Below are positions 10,085 through 21,749 of a DNA stretch of 64,000 nucleotides, one piece after another. The stretch spans positions 1,922,001 to 1,986,000 of the forward strand of contig CM071589.1 in assembly GCA_036429605.1 (NCBI GenBank). Direction: 5' to 3'. This DNA is from Cladobotryum mycophilum (Eukaryota > Ascomycota > Sordariomycetes > Hypocreales > Hypocreaceae). A program made the position numbers and the translations under genes. Position 1 is the stretch's first letter; each line of letters opens with the position of its first letter. The notes under the pieces are model-generated. The model was given only the letters and a program-made list of their open reading frames with translations. It ran no database searches and had not been told where the DNA came from.

Positions 10085-11568
10085 TCAAACAAGGACAATG
10101 CGGAGCCCATTTTCCTGAAACTGCTGAGCAAGCGGTCGCCAATCGAGCGCAGGGTCGTTCCAGAATGCTGTCAAGAAGATCCCAATGTCTGCATAATGCT
10201 TGAACCCAGTCAAATTGAGAATTTTGCCTAAAAGCTCGATTACCATGTTTTGCTTTTCTTTATCTTCGTGGCACTCCGTACCAGCTATAAAAACAGGCCA
10301 GGGTAAATTGTGCACACAGAGCGATATGTCCTCTATCTCGGCTAGCTGTTCGAAAAGCTTAAGTTTTGATGCCGCCCAGTCAGCATTTCCCATTGTCGCG
10401 TATCCCAGGCATCTATACGAGTAGAGCACAGCAGCATGGTGGTAGACATCCACCAAGCGGATAAAGTCAAAGCGGATGCGTGATTCGATTTGAAGCCGAC
10501 CTGCTGCGATCAGTGTCTGACCCCTTGCCTGTTCAAATCGGGATCTAATATATGATTCAGTTAACCGGGTCCTTTCGGTCCCGTGGCCGAAAGGTTCGTT
10601 TTTGTCAATATTAGATCGAGAGTACAGCGTTATCTGGTGTAGAAAGGACAGATATTCAGAAAATAACACATGTTCGGCATCTGGTGTCGGCAAAATCGCT
10701 TCTTCAACATCTGTCAGATCGAAAGATGTGGTAGACGCCAGGACGTCGTAGATGGAAAGCTGGTTCCTCAGAAACGCAAAGAGGCCTCTCTTGCAGGTCT
10801 CTTCTTGCCCAAACACCTTGACTAGAGTTCGAGCCGCCTGCCTATGAGCGTCTGCCGCCGCCGCCTGGTTTTTAGCCATCTCATATGAAGCAATCATGAG
10901 CGTACACGCTAACATCCACTCAGCGTTGGCGATATCGGAGCGCCTGCCCAGCCCAAGCCCCCCATTTAGCCGATGATTCATGTCCTGTAGCTGCTTCTGT
11001 ACCATTTCCAGACAGGCATCCCGGGCGGCTTCATGGAAGCTTTGTGACTCGGGCGAAGCATTCATTAGGCCGTGATAGGCAGAAAATGCTGTGATGGCGA
11101 AGCGAAGACCCGGAGTATCGGCGGCCAGGGGAAGGACACGACGCCGATAGCCATTTTCCTTTGAATCGATCCACACCATCAGGCCGGCCAGGTTCTTATC
11201 ATAGTAATCTATAAAATCTGCTGCAGACGCTCCCGCTGTAGGGCAAGGCGCATGTAAAATAATAGAGATGTCTTCTGCGTCTGGCTGGCCTGGGAGGTTG
11301 TCCAAAGGCTCAGCTTGTGTCGTTTGCTCCGAAACGGGCATTCGCCTGCCTTTCAACTTCCCACGGACGGCCACTCCATCAGCCCACCGTAGTCGTCTTC
11401 CATAGCCTGGGCATTGCAGTCCCTTTTTGATGCATTTTTCACACGAGGGTTGGGCCAGGTCACAGTTAATGCGCCGTCGAACGCAGGTGTAGCAACCTTG
11501 TGTAACCAGATCAGTATACAACTACCCAGCATAGGAACGAGGGGCTCACTTTTGGGTTTATCGTCCAT
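10085..11568 (-). CDS. Zn(II)2Cys6 fungal transcription factor
   Basis: Two exons on the minus strand: 11568-11550 (MDDKPK plus one base) and 11496-10085, with a 53-nt intron (gtgagc...acaag). The product is 476 residues. The binuclear zinc cluster is right at the N-terminus with the exact spacing CX2CX6CX6CX2CX6C (CYTCVRRRINC, then C, CEKC, C), followed by a basic linker. The rest resembles the fungal-specific middle region common in these regulators, with SAYHGLMNASPE and a C-terminal AFWNDPALDWRPL. A start inside the second exon is possible but would place extra residues before the cluster; the spliced start is the usual arrangement. It is convergent with the dioxygenase gene and may regulate it; that is inference from position only. 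Confidence 0.85.
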
Positions 11569-12439
11569 CTAAGCGCACTTCCTTTAAAAGACCGATTGTC
11601 TGCCGCGGCTGTGTATGATGTTGCCAGAGTGATGAATGAAAGTGGGGGTGAAGCGAGACCGGGGTTTGTCCAATTCTCTTACGCAACCAGGATGCTTCGC
11701 GCTTTCCTTTGGAGACCTAGCTTCTGTTACTCAAGCTTATATGACCAGTTCACACAATAAATCAATTTCCGAGTAGTTGGTTCCACAACGTTGCCCTGAC
11801 GCTGATGGAACTCTTTCCCTCGCTAGATTCTTTTACCATGCCATTTTTCAGGCCGTTACCATATGCTCGACATCTACAACGATGCCCAATGCTGGCAATT
11901 TATATATGATAACGATTCGCTACTTGTGAACATGCTTTCAAAGTTAATCAACAGGAAAGAGCAACAAAAGAACTTTATTCATACCTTCTCCCTAAGATCG
12001 TAGCTAAAGATCATCACTTCTACCTACTAGGTAGTTTTGCATAGTAGTGCAAAGCGTCTTTTGGCCCCGAGATCTTCCCGTACAACACGAAAACTTTATA
12101 TCAAGTGCCACCACCCAAGAAACGTGAGATGATGCGATGAGGCCCCCTCGCGAGAAAGTTTCTTCAACTAGATGCCCTATTAAGATAATCCCCTCTCACG
12201 ACGAGTCCAGTTCAAACCCTAGTTCAAACTCTCGACATGTCCCTTCCGTTTGTTTATAAACCGAATGGCCACAGCATCAAACGCCACCGGTGCATGCACA
12301 TGGATTCTTGTAGTCACCACTCATCCAACCCCTCTCAGAAACTACCTAACAAGACATCATCATCATCATTATCATCATCATTATCATCGCATACCTCTCC
12401 TCGCTCCCTACAGAGTCCTCATTGTTAGATCCAAGCGCA
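11569..12439. other. Intergenic between regulator and coiled-coil protein gene
   Basis: An 871-bp region between divergent genes. It holds a CAT-type microsatellite near 12354-12388. Open frames across it, including a histidine-rich one produced by the repeat, are not supported as genes. Confidence 0.45.
12354..12388. repeat. CAT/ATCATT microsatellite
   Basis: A short imperfect array of CAT and TATCAT units in the presumed 5' leader of the gene starting at 12440. It generates spurious histidine-rich and methionine-rich frames on the two strands. Confidence 0.85.
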
Positions 12440-13189
12440 ATGGCAGGGGATGGCCTACCACAAGTACCATCATGGGTACGGCATATGAGGATGTTTGAGT
12501 ACCTACTGTGCAGGCGTGTCTGCCGTGCCAGGCCCATGGACTACACGCAAGAGTATATTGTCCTCATCCACGATCTAGTGGGCGCCTTCGACTCCGATCA
12601 CTGGAGTTTGCAATCCTTCCTTCATGATATGAGATCTGCATATACTATTCTCGGTATGTAATAAGACTAAACCTCTTCCCTCCCCACTTAGCCACAAAGG
12701 GCACATCTTTCAACTAATACATCGCCTCAAGGAATCGAAGATATCGATCCCACCGACCCACGCCCAAGCAACGACCTCATGCCCAGGATCCCAAAATATA
12801 AAGTCGATGCCCTAAAAAGTGTACCCGCATACCGAGACAATGAGCCCTTCGGCTACATGCTCCGCCTTGCAGATCAGCTCTACAATATGGTCCGTACAGA
12901 GGTCAAATTGCCCTACAAGTACATTGCGGAAGTCGTCAAGGAGCTTGGCTTGCACCCGCTGCATCTCACCGAGAGCGAGAAACACCTCATGAGTGCCACC
13001 ACCAAAGAAGCTCGAAGAACATACTTGGAGGACAGGGTAGAGGTTCTCGAACGAAGGGAAGAGATGATGGCGTATCAAGTCCAGCGCGCTACAGAGACTA
13101 TCAGTCTTTATAGCGAAACAAATCAGGAACTGGCGAGACGGTTAGCCGAACGATGGCGAAAACTTACAGATGACACCGAGAAGAAGTAA
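12440..13189 (+). CDS. Unrecognised protein with C-terminal coiled coil
   Basis: Two exons, 12440-12653 and 12732-13189, encode 223 residues. The intron is gtatgt...ctcaag, and the join (AYTILG-IEDIDPTDPR) keeps frame. I do not recognise the family. The N-terminal third is helical-looking with a cluster of basic residues and cysteines (FEYLLCRRVCRARP). From about residue 165 to the end there is a heptad-like charged helix (TYLEDRVEVLERREEMMAY, then LARRLAERWRKLTDD), a likely coiled coil. No signal peptide or membrane segment is seen. The start was chosen as the first ATG in the exon frame. It is probably a lineage-restricted fungal protein. Confidence 0.55.
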
Positions 13190-13705
13190 TCAAAGAGATG
13201 AATTAACGAAAAATGATAGCGATTATGTGTAGTTTGTATTCCAAGCGAGTTCAAATTAAAAAAGACATCATTCATATATTCATTTCATCTACTACTATCT
13301 GTCATGAAAAAGACATATAATGCACAAATGTTTTCCCATCCCTTCGTGCAAAAGAAGCAAAAGGAGTTTCCCAAAATAAATACAAGTGAGCCCACAAAGA
13401 TGTGTGGGCAAGGTTGAACAGACAGCTCGCGAGAGCAATCAATCCAAGCTCGTTAAGCAAATTAAATTATCCTTCCACACATATTCTCTTTTTTACAGCG
13501 TAAAGCGTGAAGAAATCCACGGCATAAAACGAAAAAGAAAAGAAAGAAAAGAAAAAAACAAGGCAACTAGGCTTTTACCCCTGATTTCATGAAAAGAACA
13601 AAGAAAATTCGTTGCGAAAAGCTCAATCTGGTGGTTAAGCAAGTCGTATCATCGTTAAAACAAGAAAGAAGAAAAGGGAGAGAGAAATAGCAAGAAATTC
13701 AACCT

Positions 13706-16700
13706 TTAGTGAAGCCTCTGCTTCACATAGACCATGGCAGCGTAGCCAGCACAGCACTTGGTGCTCATCTCGTGGTTGCACCAGGGACATCGCACAGTCA
13801 TAGACAGCAGTCCAGAAAATTCGACGTTGTTGCGGGGGAAATAACAGCCTCAGGATTGGCCATGGCTTCGTAAATGTTGCTTGGCATGTCGTGGTAGTAC
13901 TTGCAGCTGCAGCATTCAACAAACATCTTGGCAATTGGGTCGCCGCCTGGAGTCACCGTACCCGAGCTTGGTGAGTGTTTGATTGCCTTTGTCGTCACAT
14001 CAGTAGCAGAAGAAGACGGGTTGCTACGAACTGACGGCGGTGGCGTGCCCTTGGGGGTGATTTGAGGCGATGCCAATACCCGGGGTGGAGGTGCCAATGG
14101 GGTGGCTTTTCGGGCTTCCTCAAGATACGATGCGGGCCATGGCTGATGGTTTGCCATCATCTTCTCCCTCGACGGCCTCGGTGACGCCACAACCATCGGC
14201 TTAGGTGCAGGGATCAGCTTATCGGTGGGCTTCAGCGGCTGATGCTTCAACTTGGGCAAAAAACTTGGTTCGGTCATAATATCATTCTCCGAATGTGCGC
14301 GAATCTGAGCACCAGGCCGTCCTTGCGCCATATGAGGAATTTGGGTCATGTTCACGGCAGTAGTTCGGCCAGCATCATAGGCGCCGAGTATAGCCTTGGG
14401 GCTCTTGTACGCAGTGCTCGGAGCAGATTCCCTCACGGGGCTTCGAGAGTCTTGCGATCGGAGGCGTATTTCATCCTGCGACATCAAGCGCTGCTCAATA
14501 TCTGAGAAGAGAGGAGGAGCGCCCTTTTCGGACTGTGGTCGAGATGTGTCGGGGGTACTAGGCATTGACGGAGAATGAAACTCATCGGATGACAGGTCGT
14601 CAGATGAGCTGGTTGCGGGTACTGAGTCGTCGGTCAACCGGCGCACAGTGAAATCGCTATCATCCCTGAGGAAGCTTTGAGACTTGCGAATGGGGGAAAG
14701 AGAAACCTTGGTCTCAATCGTCTGCATCACAGTCGATTGTATTTCCTCCCAAGTTGGGATTCCAACAAGCTCGGGTCTCTTGCCCGCATTGGCATATGCA
14801 GCTTGGCGTGGTGACATTGGTTTCAGAGATACACCCGAAGTTGCAAGTTCGTTATGCGAATCCAAGGAATCCATGGAACTCTTGCCTGAGCCTGAATGAT
14901 CCTGGCTGGAGTTATCCACAGAGGAACTGAAGCGTGGATCTGAGAAGTGTTTAGGCGATGGGTTTTGTCTCTCCAAGTTTGGCGTCGCATAACGGGCATC
15001 TCCGATGCTATTAATGGATGCGCCAGAACTTCCCGGTCGTCGGGGTGATCGTGGGGCAGGACCTTCATTCGGCGAACTCAAAGGAGGAGTCGATCCATTT
15101 AGACTTTGAAGTGAGTTCCGTTTCGGGCTTCGCTGAGGAGGCTCGGGTGGTGCTGCGGAAGGATGGGGTGGGGACATTTGTGATGCATTCGGAGGAGCCA
15201 GGTTTGCCTGGGCCGCCAACCTCTGGTTGAGCACATTCTTCATGTGATTCTGTGTTTCGATGCTTTCTTTAGCCATCTGCTCGACGGGGCTCGGGGTCTT
15301 AGACTGGCGCTGATTTCTATCATTTTCCTTCACCACATTCTGAGGGACGGGTTGAGGTGCATTCCGTGGAACAGCAGTTTTGGGTCTCTCTGGCGAAGAA
15401 CCAGTTGCAGTGGATTTGTCTGCTGCTTTAGATTGAAACGGCTGTGGCGTCTTTGGAGAGGGTACCTTCCCCGCTGCATCGGGAGCTATAGATTTCTTCG
15501 CATCCTCAACTGTGGCATCATTCTTTGCTTCTGTTGCGCCAGGCTTGGGTGGTGACTTCATACCAACCAAAGCTTTCCATTTGTCTACTGTACCAACCTC
15601 GGGCATAGATGTCGAAGTCGGTAAAACCAGCGATCGAGTCTTGCCCGGCGATGTAAGCCTAGTAATTGGTGGGTAAGCACGCCGTTGAGAATCCGCAGCT
15701 TTGGCGTTGGGTGGAGGTGAAACAGACTCGAGGTGTGCTGTCTCGTCCGATTTACTCGTTCGAAGAGCAGGATGAATATTGGCCTCATCAGCCTTGTCCG
15801 ACTTTGTCCGCTCATCAAGGACCTTCTGGTAAGCAGCATGTCGCTCCATCTCAAGCTTGATACCTCCAACGAAGCCGGTTTCGCTAGCGGCGGCAGCGGC
15901 GGCGGGTGTCTCCACAGAACCTCGTCGCGATTCAAACGGTTTTCTGAACAAGGAGGAGAGGGAACCAGACCGCGAACGAGAGCGAGGACGGCGTTGGGTC
16001 GACTCTTGCTGAGGAGGGGTTGTGAGACCTATCGCGCTTGCTGGTCTCGGTTTATCCAAATTGGACGCAGGCTCTGCCCTGGACATGCGGCTGGCTTGAT
16101 CCAGAGCATGTGTAGAAGAAGTGGGAGGGTTCTTGCTTAGTCGCTTCTTCTTCACCATGGCTGCTCTGGCTGCCTCTTCCTTTTCTTTCTCCTTCAGCTT
16201 CTCTTTTTCCCTCTCTCTCTCCCTTTCCTTTTCCTTTTCCTTCTCCTTCTTCAGCTCCTTCAATTCCTTCTTTTGATCTTTCTTTTGGTCCTTCTTCTGA
16301 TCCTTTTTCTGATCTTTCTTCTCCTCCGTCTTTTCTTTCTTGCGCCGATCGTACGCCTCCCAGCTAGGGGATTGGCAGATTGACCTCCGGTCGTCCTGGT
16401 CCTCGTTGGCCGGAATGTCAAAAGACACTATCTTGGAGGAGATTTTGTCTGGTGATATGTTGCTGTTGGTGGCCGAGTCATCTGGCGTTGTTGTCTTGTC
16501 AGATCCAGCAATGTCTTCCGGCTTTGGCTTTGGCTTGACAACATTGGTGTTGATAGCCAGAGGTGCTACCTGGGATGCTGTTGCCGGTGGGGGAGATTTG
16601 GTGCTTTTCCGGGCGTCCTTTTGCACCTGTACCTCGGTACGACGGGCTTGAATGGTGGGACGTAGTTGTGATGGAGACGAGCCCATTGTAGTTGGCGAAG

Positions 16701-16803
16701 CTACTGGGTTGGGGGCGGCAGCTTTTGTAGGAGTAGCCTTTGTAGGAATGACTTTGGTAGGAGTGACTTTTGTAGGGGTAGTGGACGACTGTAATCGTTC
16801 CAT
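13706..16803 (-). CDS. Long disordered protein with conserved cysteine-rich C-terminus, frame broken near the end
   Basis: The frame from 16803 encodes about 989 residues up to a run of five G at 13834-13838 (plus strand), after which it ends wrongly in LDCCL. With one more base in that run, the frame continues for 43 residues to a TAA at 13706-13708, giving about 1,031 residues. The protein is rich in S, P, K and T. Near residues 150-220 there is a highly charged K/E/D/R block with repeated KKDQ units, a probable single long helix or coiled coil. The C-terminus is the recognisable part: FVECCSCKYYHDMPSNIYEA, then SMTVRCPWCNHEMSTKCCAGY. The paired CxxC groups suggest a small zinc-binding domain of a conserved fungal family. 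Function is unknown. The 5' side lacks any neighbour for almost 5 kb. Confidence 0.72.
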
Positions 16804-17124
16804 CTTTCACCCGTCGCAAAAGATCACAATTAGCTTGGGGCCAAATGCCAGAGATAAATGAATCAAACAGAGTTTGGGGTCCAAGACTGCCTTACCATGT
16901 AACGCCTCTCAAGCTCGAGCATGCGCTGCAAGCTATTGGACCGAGCCGGTCGCGTTTTGCGGTTTGGATTCGACATGGCTGCCAGACCCGAGGGCAAGCT
17001 CGTATCGCTTGTCGATATGCCCAACAACTAAAAATTCCCACTTCGAATAGGATGCACGAATAATACTGTTGGATCTCAAGAATTGGACCGATCCGAGAAT
17101 AGAAGCAGTCGCTCGTTCGTATGA

Positions 17125-17152
17125 ATGTATGTATGTATTGTATGTATGTATG
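17125..17152. repeat. GTAT tetranucleotide repeat
   Basis: Imperfect tandem GTAT units lie upstream of the minus-strand gene starting at 16803. No coding role. Confidence 0.85.
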
Positions 17153-18226
17153 GCAAGTTTCGTCAGTGGCTCTGGCGGTGGATGGACCGGTTGGTTGAGG
17201 CGACAAGCCGGTGCCGCAGAGTTGGAGGTGTAATCAAAGGCGGTGCGGGTCGAGGATTGGGTAATGCTGTAAGTAGCCGTTGGTAGAGCCAACTTTAACG
17301 GTCATGCCTTGGGTTATAGATACTTGAAGCGAGAGAGCGTGGCTGATGCGGTGGTGAGCATTGAGGAGCTCACCGTGGCCTTGAAAACGAATGACGAGAG
17401 TAACAAAAAAAGATGACACACGCAAAGGCTTGTTGTTGTTGGGAGGTAGGAAATGGGAAGGGGAGGAGAGAAGGGAAACGGAAGGGGAGAGAAGGAAAGG
17501 AAGAAAAAAAGTGCTGTTAGTTAGTAGGTGTAAGACGACCTTGGACAGGCTGGGAAGGACGACATCCATCCAATTCAAATTCATGAATGAATGAAGCAAG
17601 GCCTGACTCTGGCTGGCTTGGTCGATGCGTTGGGTGCACGTGGGGTGGCGGGAGCGAAAGAGAAAGACAAGGCAAAAGGGAATGGAACCTTGAACAGCGC
17701 TGTAACTGACAAGGGAACCCAGGGCTCCTCTCACTCTCTCTCACTCCAGGGCTCTCCCTCTCCCTCTCTCTCAAGGGCTAGGTAGGTTGGTAGGTACTCT
17801 CATTCAGAGACACAGAAGGATACACACCAAAAGACTCAGTGCCTAGAAGCCCAGAAGGGGCCCCGTAATACGAGCTGGGGGATGCAGCTTTAGGCATCTG
17901 TGGTGGTGTGAAAAGTTGAGACAGTGCGATGATGTGGTCCAATGAGTGCGCCAGTTGATCCAAGCCAGCTGAATAACGTGCTGCAGCGACAAAGCAGCAA
18001 GTAAGCTAAACTGAGCCGAGATGGCTCCGGATCAACCCGTCGGCATTTCTTTGAACATTTTTTTCCTTCCTTGTGCTTCTTTTACTTTAATTTCCTTTTT
18101 TCTTCTTTGTGCTCATCGACCCGCTGAGGATGGTCGTACTAAATAAGTGAGCGCGATAAAGAAGAAGAAAGTGTGTTCAGTTCGCAGAAGCTCAGGGCAA
18201 CTCAAGCAAGTACCAAAGGGATGATG

Positions 18227-18252
18227 GGTGGATGGATGGATGGATGGATGGG
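18227..18252. repeat. TGGA tetranucleotide repeat
   Basis: Tandem TGGA units; a second short cluster of the same unit lies near 18376-18397. A polymorphic microsatellite is likely. Confidence 0.85.
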
Positions 18253-20489
18253 TAGTAGGGATGGATGGGATGATCGTCCAGGTTTCTTTTTGCGGAGAAG
18301 AGCCAAGGCCTAACCCCGCCGTTGCTCCTCATTCTCCCTCCTTGTTGGGCGAGGGTGATGTGATGGGTTGGAGGGATGGTTGGATGGATGGATGTGACAG
18401 TCGTTTTGGTTGAATACGAATTTCAAAGTCACTCCAGTGGAATTTCAGCGACCATCCCTGCTCCCTGCTTGTGGCGGCCGGCTTGAAGAGGCATCTGGCT
18501 GCTGGGACCCGATCGTTCTACTACAAGGATTGTCGTGGTTGAGGCGCCCGCCAGTGTAGACGCTAATGCGCCAATTACGGCAAAGCTCGAGAGGAATGGA
18601 AGAGAGACAGAGAGACAGAAAAAAATGTTCATTGAGATGGAAGACAAGGCCCCAAAAATAGGAACATGTCTGAGGGTGGCCGGCCACAACTGAGTTTTCA
18701 AATTCCCGGGGTGCTCCCTACATTATCGCCACAAGCGTTGTTCAGTTTTGGTTTACTATAGGGTAGGATTACCAAGTTGGAAAGAGACGACATCACTGGT
18801 ATTTACATGTCGTGAATGTAATATCATGAGCCGCATACACACACACAAACCAGAGGAAATGCTTGTGGGTGGACAATTAAAATCTGTTGAAACGCTTCAG
18901 GTAACAATGTTTAAAAAAGAAACAGCAAGGGGGGATCAGAATCCGACTCGAATGAAAACGCAGCTGCGACATTAAGGGAAAGATTTTCAGCGGAATATTA
19001 TGGTCCACTGCCCAATGTAGTATCGGCGTTGTTACCTGCAGGACCTGTCTTAACCTTGAAACCTGCGCCATGATACTTTATGAGTGATGGTGGTGATCAC
19101 GACAGCCTGCCGGCATAAAGAGGGCAAAGTGAGGAGCAAATCTAGAAACCTGACCAATCCAACGTTGCTGTGGCCCCCTTCCAAGGGCTTAAGCCAGTCC
19201 CCTTTTTCCTTTCCTTTCTCAATCCAAACCCAACACAAGGGAACAGCTTATTAGTTTTGAGATTTTTTATTTAAGACGATTCAGAAAAGATATCTGGTCT
19301 ACTAATGTCTTTCAGTTCTGCTATACCAGGGTAGGTATACTTACTACCGTGGTCACTTTGGGCACTTCTTCCGACTTCACAGTGTGCTGCCCCGATGTAA
19401 CAAGGCCCATGGTCCCCGACAGGCTGATGCCCTTCGGATGCTTATTGACGTATCGACCGCTCTACCGTTAACGTGTAACTACATGATACGCACACATCAT
19501 AGACGCTTGCGCATCATCGTGGGACGCACACTGGCAAAGAGAGCCAAACGATGCACGTCTAAGCGCTCTCCGCTCTCTCCACCAACAGGTAGGCAGGGTC
19601 GGTACCCCATCATGTTCCATGTATGCACACTGCTCGATCCCTGTGTCTGCTGTCAAAGCTCCCGCATCGCACTTTGATCATTGCGCGAACATACCTACCT
19701 ACTCTCTAATAGTATTGACTGTCACTGTCACTGTCCACTGCCCACTTACTGCTGCATCAAACTTGGTATACTCTGCGCCGTCATTTCCGTAGTGTCCGCA
19801 GCCACAAACGCGGAACTATGCATCCATCTACTACGAGCGATCATCAACCAAGGCGGCCTCGGCGGTCATGAAAACTCTTTTCTCACTCTGCATATGCAAG
19901 TCGGTGGACGTTGACAGTTGAGAGGCATCCATGAGTGTCTTCTCCGCGGCCAGGTACGGGCAGGGATATATACCCAGGATGCAGGTTTGTCGCTGTTTAA
20001 AAATAAATAAATAAAATAAATAGGATAAACACATGCTTATGTGGAAAGTTTTCATGTAACGTGGTTGAATTACCCCGATTAGTATGTGTAACCGCGGCAT
20101 AGTTGAAATAGGGCAATTAGTGAGCACAGCACAGCACACAACACTTCTGAAGTGACAACTCAGAGAATATCAATATCGTGTGATTGTGTGTGCCATCCCA
20201 GGGACTCAGCCAGCGCTCAACAAACAACGTTGAGGGTTGCAAAAGACCCCTGCCTGCCCGTCCTCGGCGCTTCCAGGCATTGCATCCATGTGAAGTTTCT
20301 TATCTGCCTGGCTACTACAAGTACGAGTTAGTATTTGAATTTTGGGCATGTTATGCATTTGTTTTTTAGGCGAACCCGAAGCGAGCACCCGGGCAGTTAT
20401 TAGGGCGCGCAAGAGCAAATCAAAATTGTATGGATGCTGCAAACGCATTTCTCGAAAGCGCCATGCTGCGCCGCCATCACCGCCTCCTT

Positions 20490-20509
20490 GCTGCTGCTGC
20501 TGCTGCTGC
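20490..20509. repeat. CTG trinucleotide repeat
   Basis: About seven CTG units. Frames through it give poly-Gln or poly-Cys runs, but nothing around them looks like a gene. Confidence 0.8.
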
Positions 20510-21749
20510 ATTCCAAACAAGTGATTGATGGGGAAGTAAAACTTTTGACCCGCCCTAAGATCGAAAAAATGCACCCGAGACAAACAACCCCTCGGAATAA
20601 TCCTTTGACTGATTGGCCGTCTCAACCATGTTCCGGCTCAGATCATCAGAGACATCCCATCGCTGCGCCACCACCCAAACCCTTTTTTCTACTCTTTGGC
20701 GTCTTGTTTAACGGTCGGCAATGGCCCGAATTCTGCCAACTTCAAGACGGCCTTCCTGGAGACTATGAACTGTCATGCTGCTGACATCCATGACGTGACC
20801 GAAATGCTAGTTTACACGATTCATTCTAGACTATTTGGCCCAATACGAAAAGTGTTGGCGCCACAGACTGATATGGTGTGGGCTCGATTTGGTTAAAACC
20901 CAGGAGACGGATTCCATTCCTAATCAATCAGCTACCCTATCGCGAGCCATTCGGAAGCGTTATAGAACCAGACATACATACAAGTTCATGTAGTACAGCC
21001 GGAATATGGAGCCGTAGGTGGCAATGGATATAGCCTCTGTGCTAATCCTCATCTGTAAATGTTGCTTGAGAGGGAATTGGAAGCCCTTCCACATCGGCTG
21101 AACCTTGTGTCTCTCCCGAATTTCCTTTTCTGCAGGGGACACAGCCAGCTCATGCACGTTTGATATCAGGGGCGGGTCGGTATACCCTGAACAAGATGGT
21201 TCACGTTGCTATGACCCTTCTATGCCGCCCTTTTGCATGGGGGTTTTCCTGAAGATCCTACTTGTAAACGAACCGATTGACCGAATGGATGTGACCACTG
21301 CTCACCGGTCAAGCAATGAAAGTTTACTCTGGCATCGCTGGATCATGACGCAATTTATCATGGGTCACCGAACGGAGACAAACCAACACTCAGCTATACT
21401 CGTAGAAACGATGATACTTGCAAACTTATGTGTGCTAGCTATGCAAAGAAGATAGTAGTTATTGCAGGATAATTGTTTCTATGCAGACCGTATATTAATC
21501 TTGCACTAGAATTTGTATGATATGATAAACTATGAAGGTCCATAATAATTGTAAAGTATGACAAGCAACCGCTCTGTCTGCCCAATATACGCGCTGTATG
21601 AACAATTGAACCAACTCCGAATAATGAAATTGCAAGTCACCAAGCTTTCCATCTACCGCCTAGACAGCATCAAACGCCTCGCTTCTCAAATATGAAACAC
21701 CCTTCGCTTTTCCTCTCACCGATATACTCTTGCGTTTTGCTAAATGACA

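Larger units (their letters stand above)
16804..21749. other. Gene-poor region of about 4.9 kb
   Basis: No gene is supported. All frames are short and lack family resemblance. The region contains tetranucleotide repeats near 17125-17152 and 18227-18252, CT/GA-rich tracts near 17735-17785, a CTG tract at about 20490-20509, and A/T-rich stretches. Part of 16.8-18 kb may be a long leader or promoter of the minus-strand gene that starts at 16803. A noncoding transcript cannot be excluded. Confidence 0.5.

Noticed and set aside
12250..12498. Histidine-rich frame before the coiled-coil gene
   Set aside because: It is produced by the CAT repeat; the frame does not connect to the supported exons.
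16340..17292. Several frames on both strands around the start of the disordered-protein gene
   Set aside because: They are shadows of low-complexity coding or leader sequence; no family match or splice support.
20434..20784. Frame containing poly-leucine from the CTG repeat
   Set aside because: Composition is dictated by the repeat and there are no homologous features.
21105..21455. 116-residue plus-strand frame downstream of the PAF acetylhydrolase gene
   Set aside because: No recognisable motif; it lies in the gene-poor region and lacks neighbouring exons.
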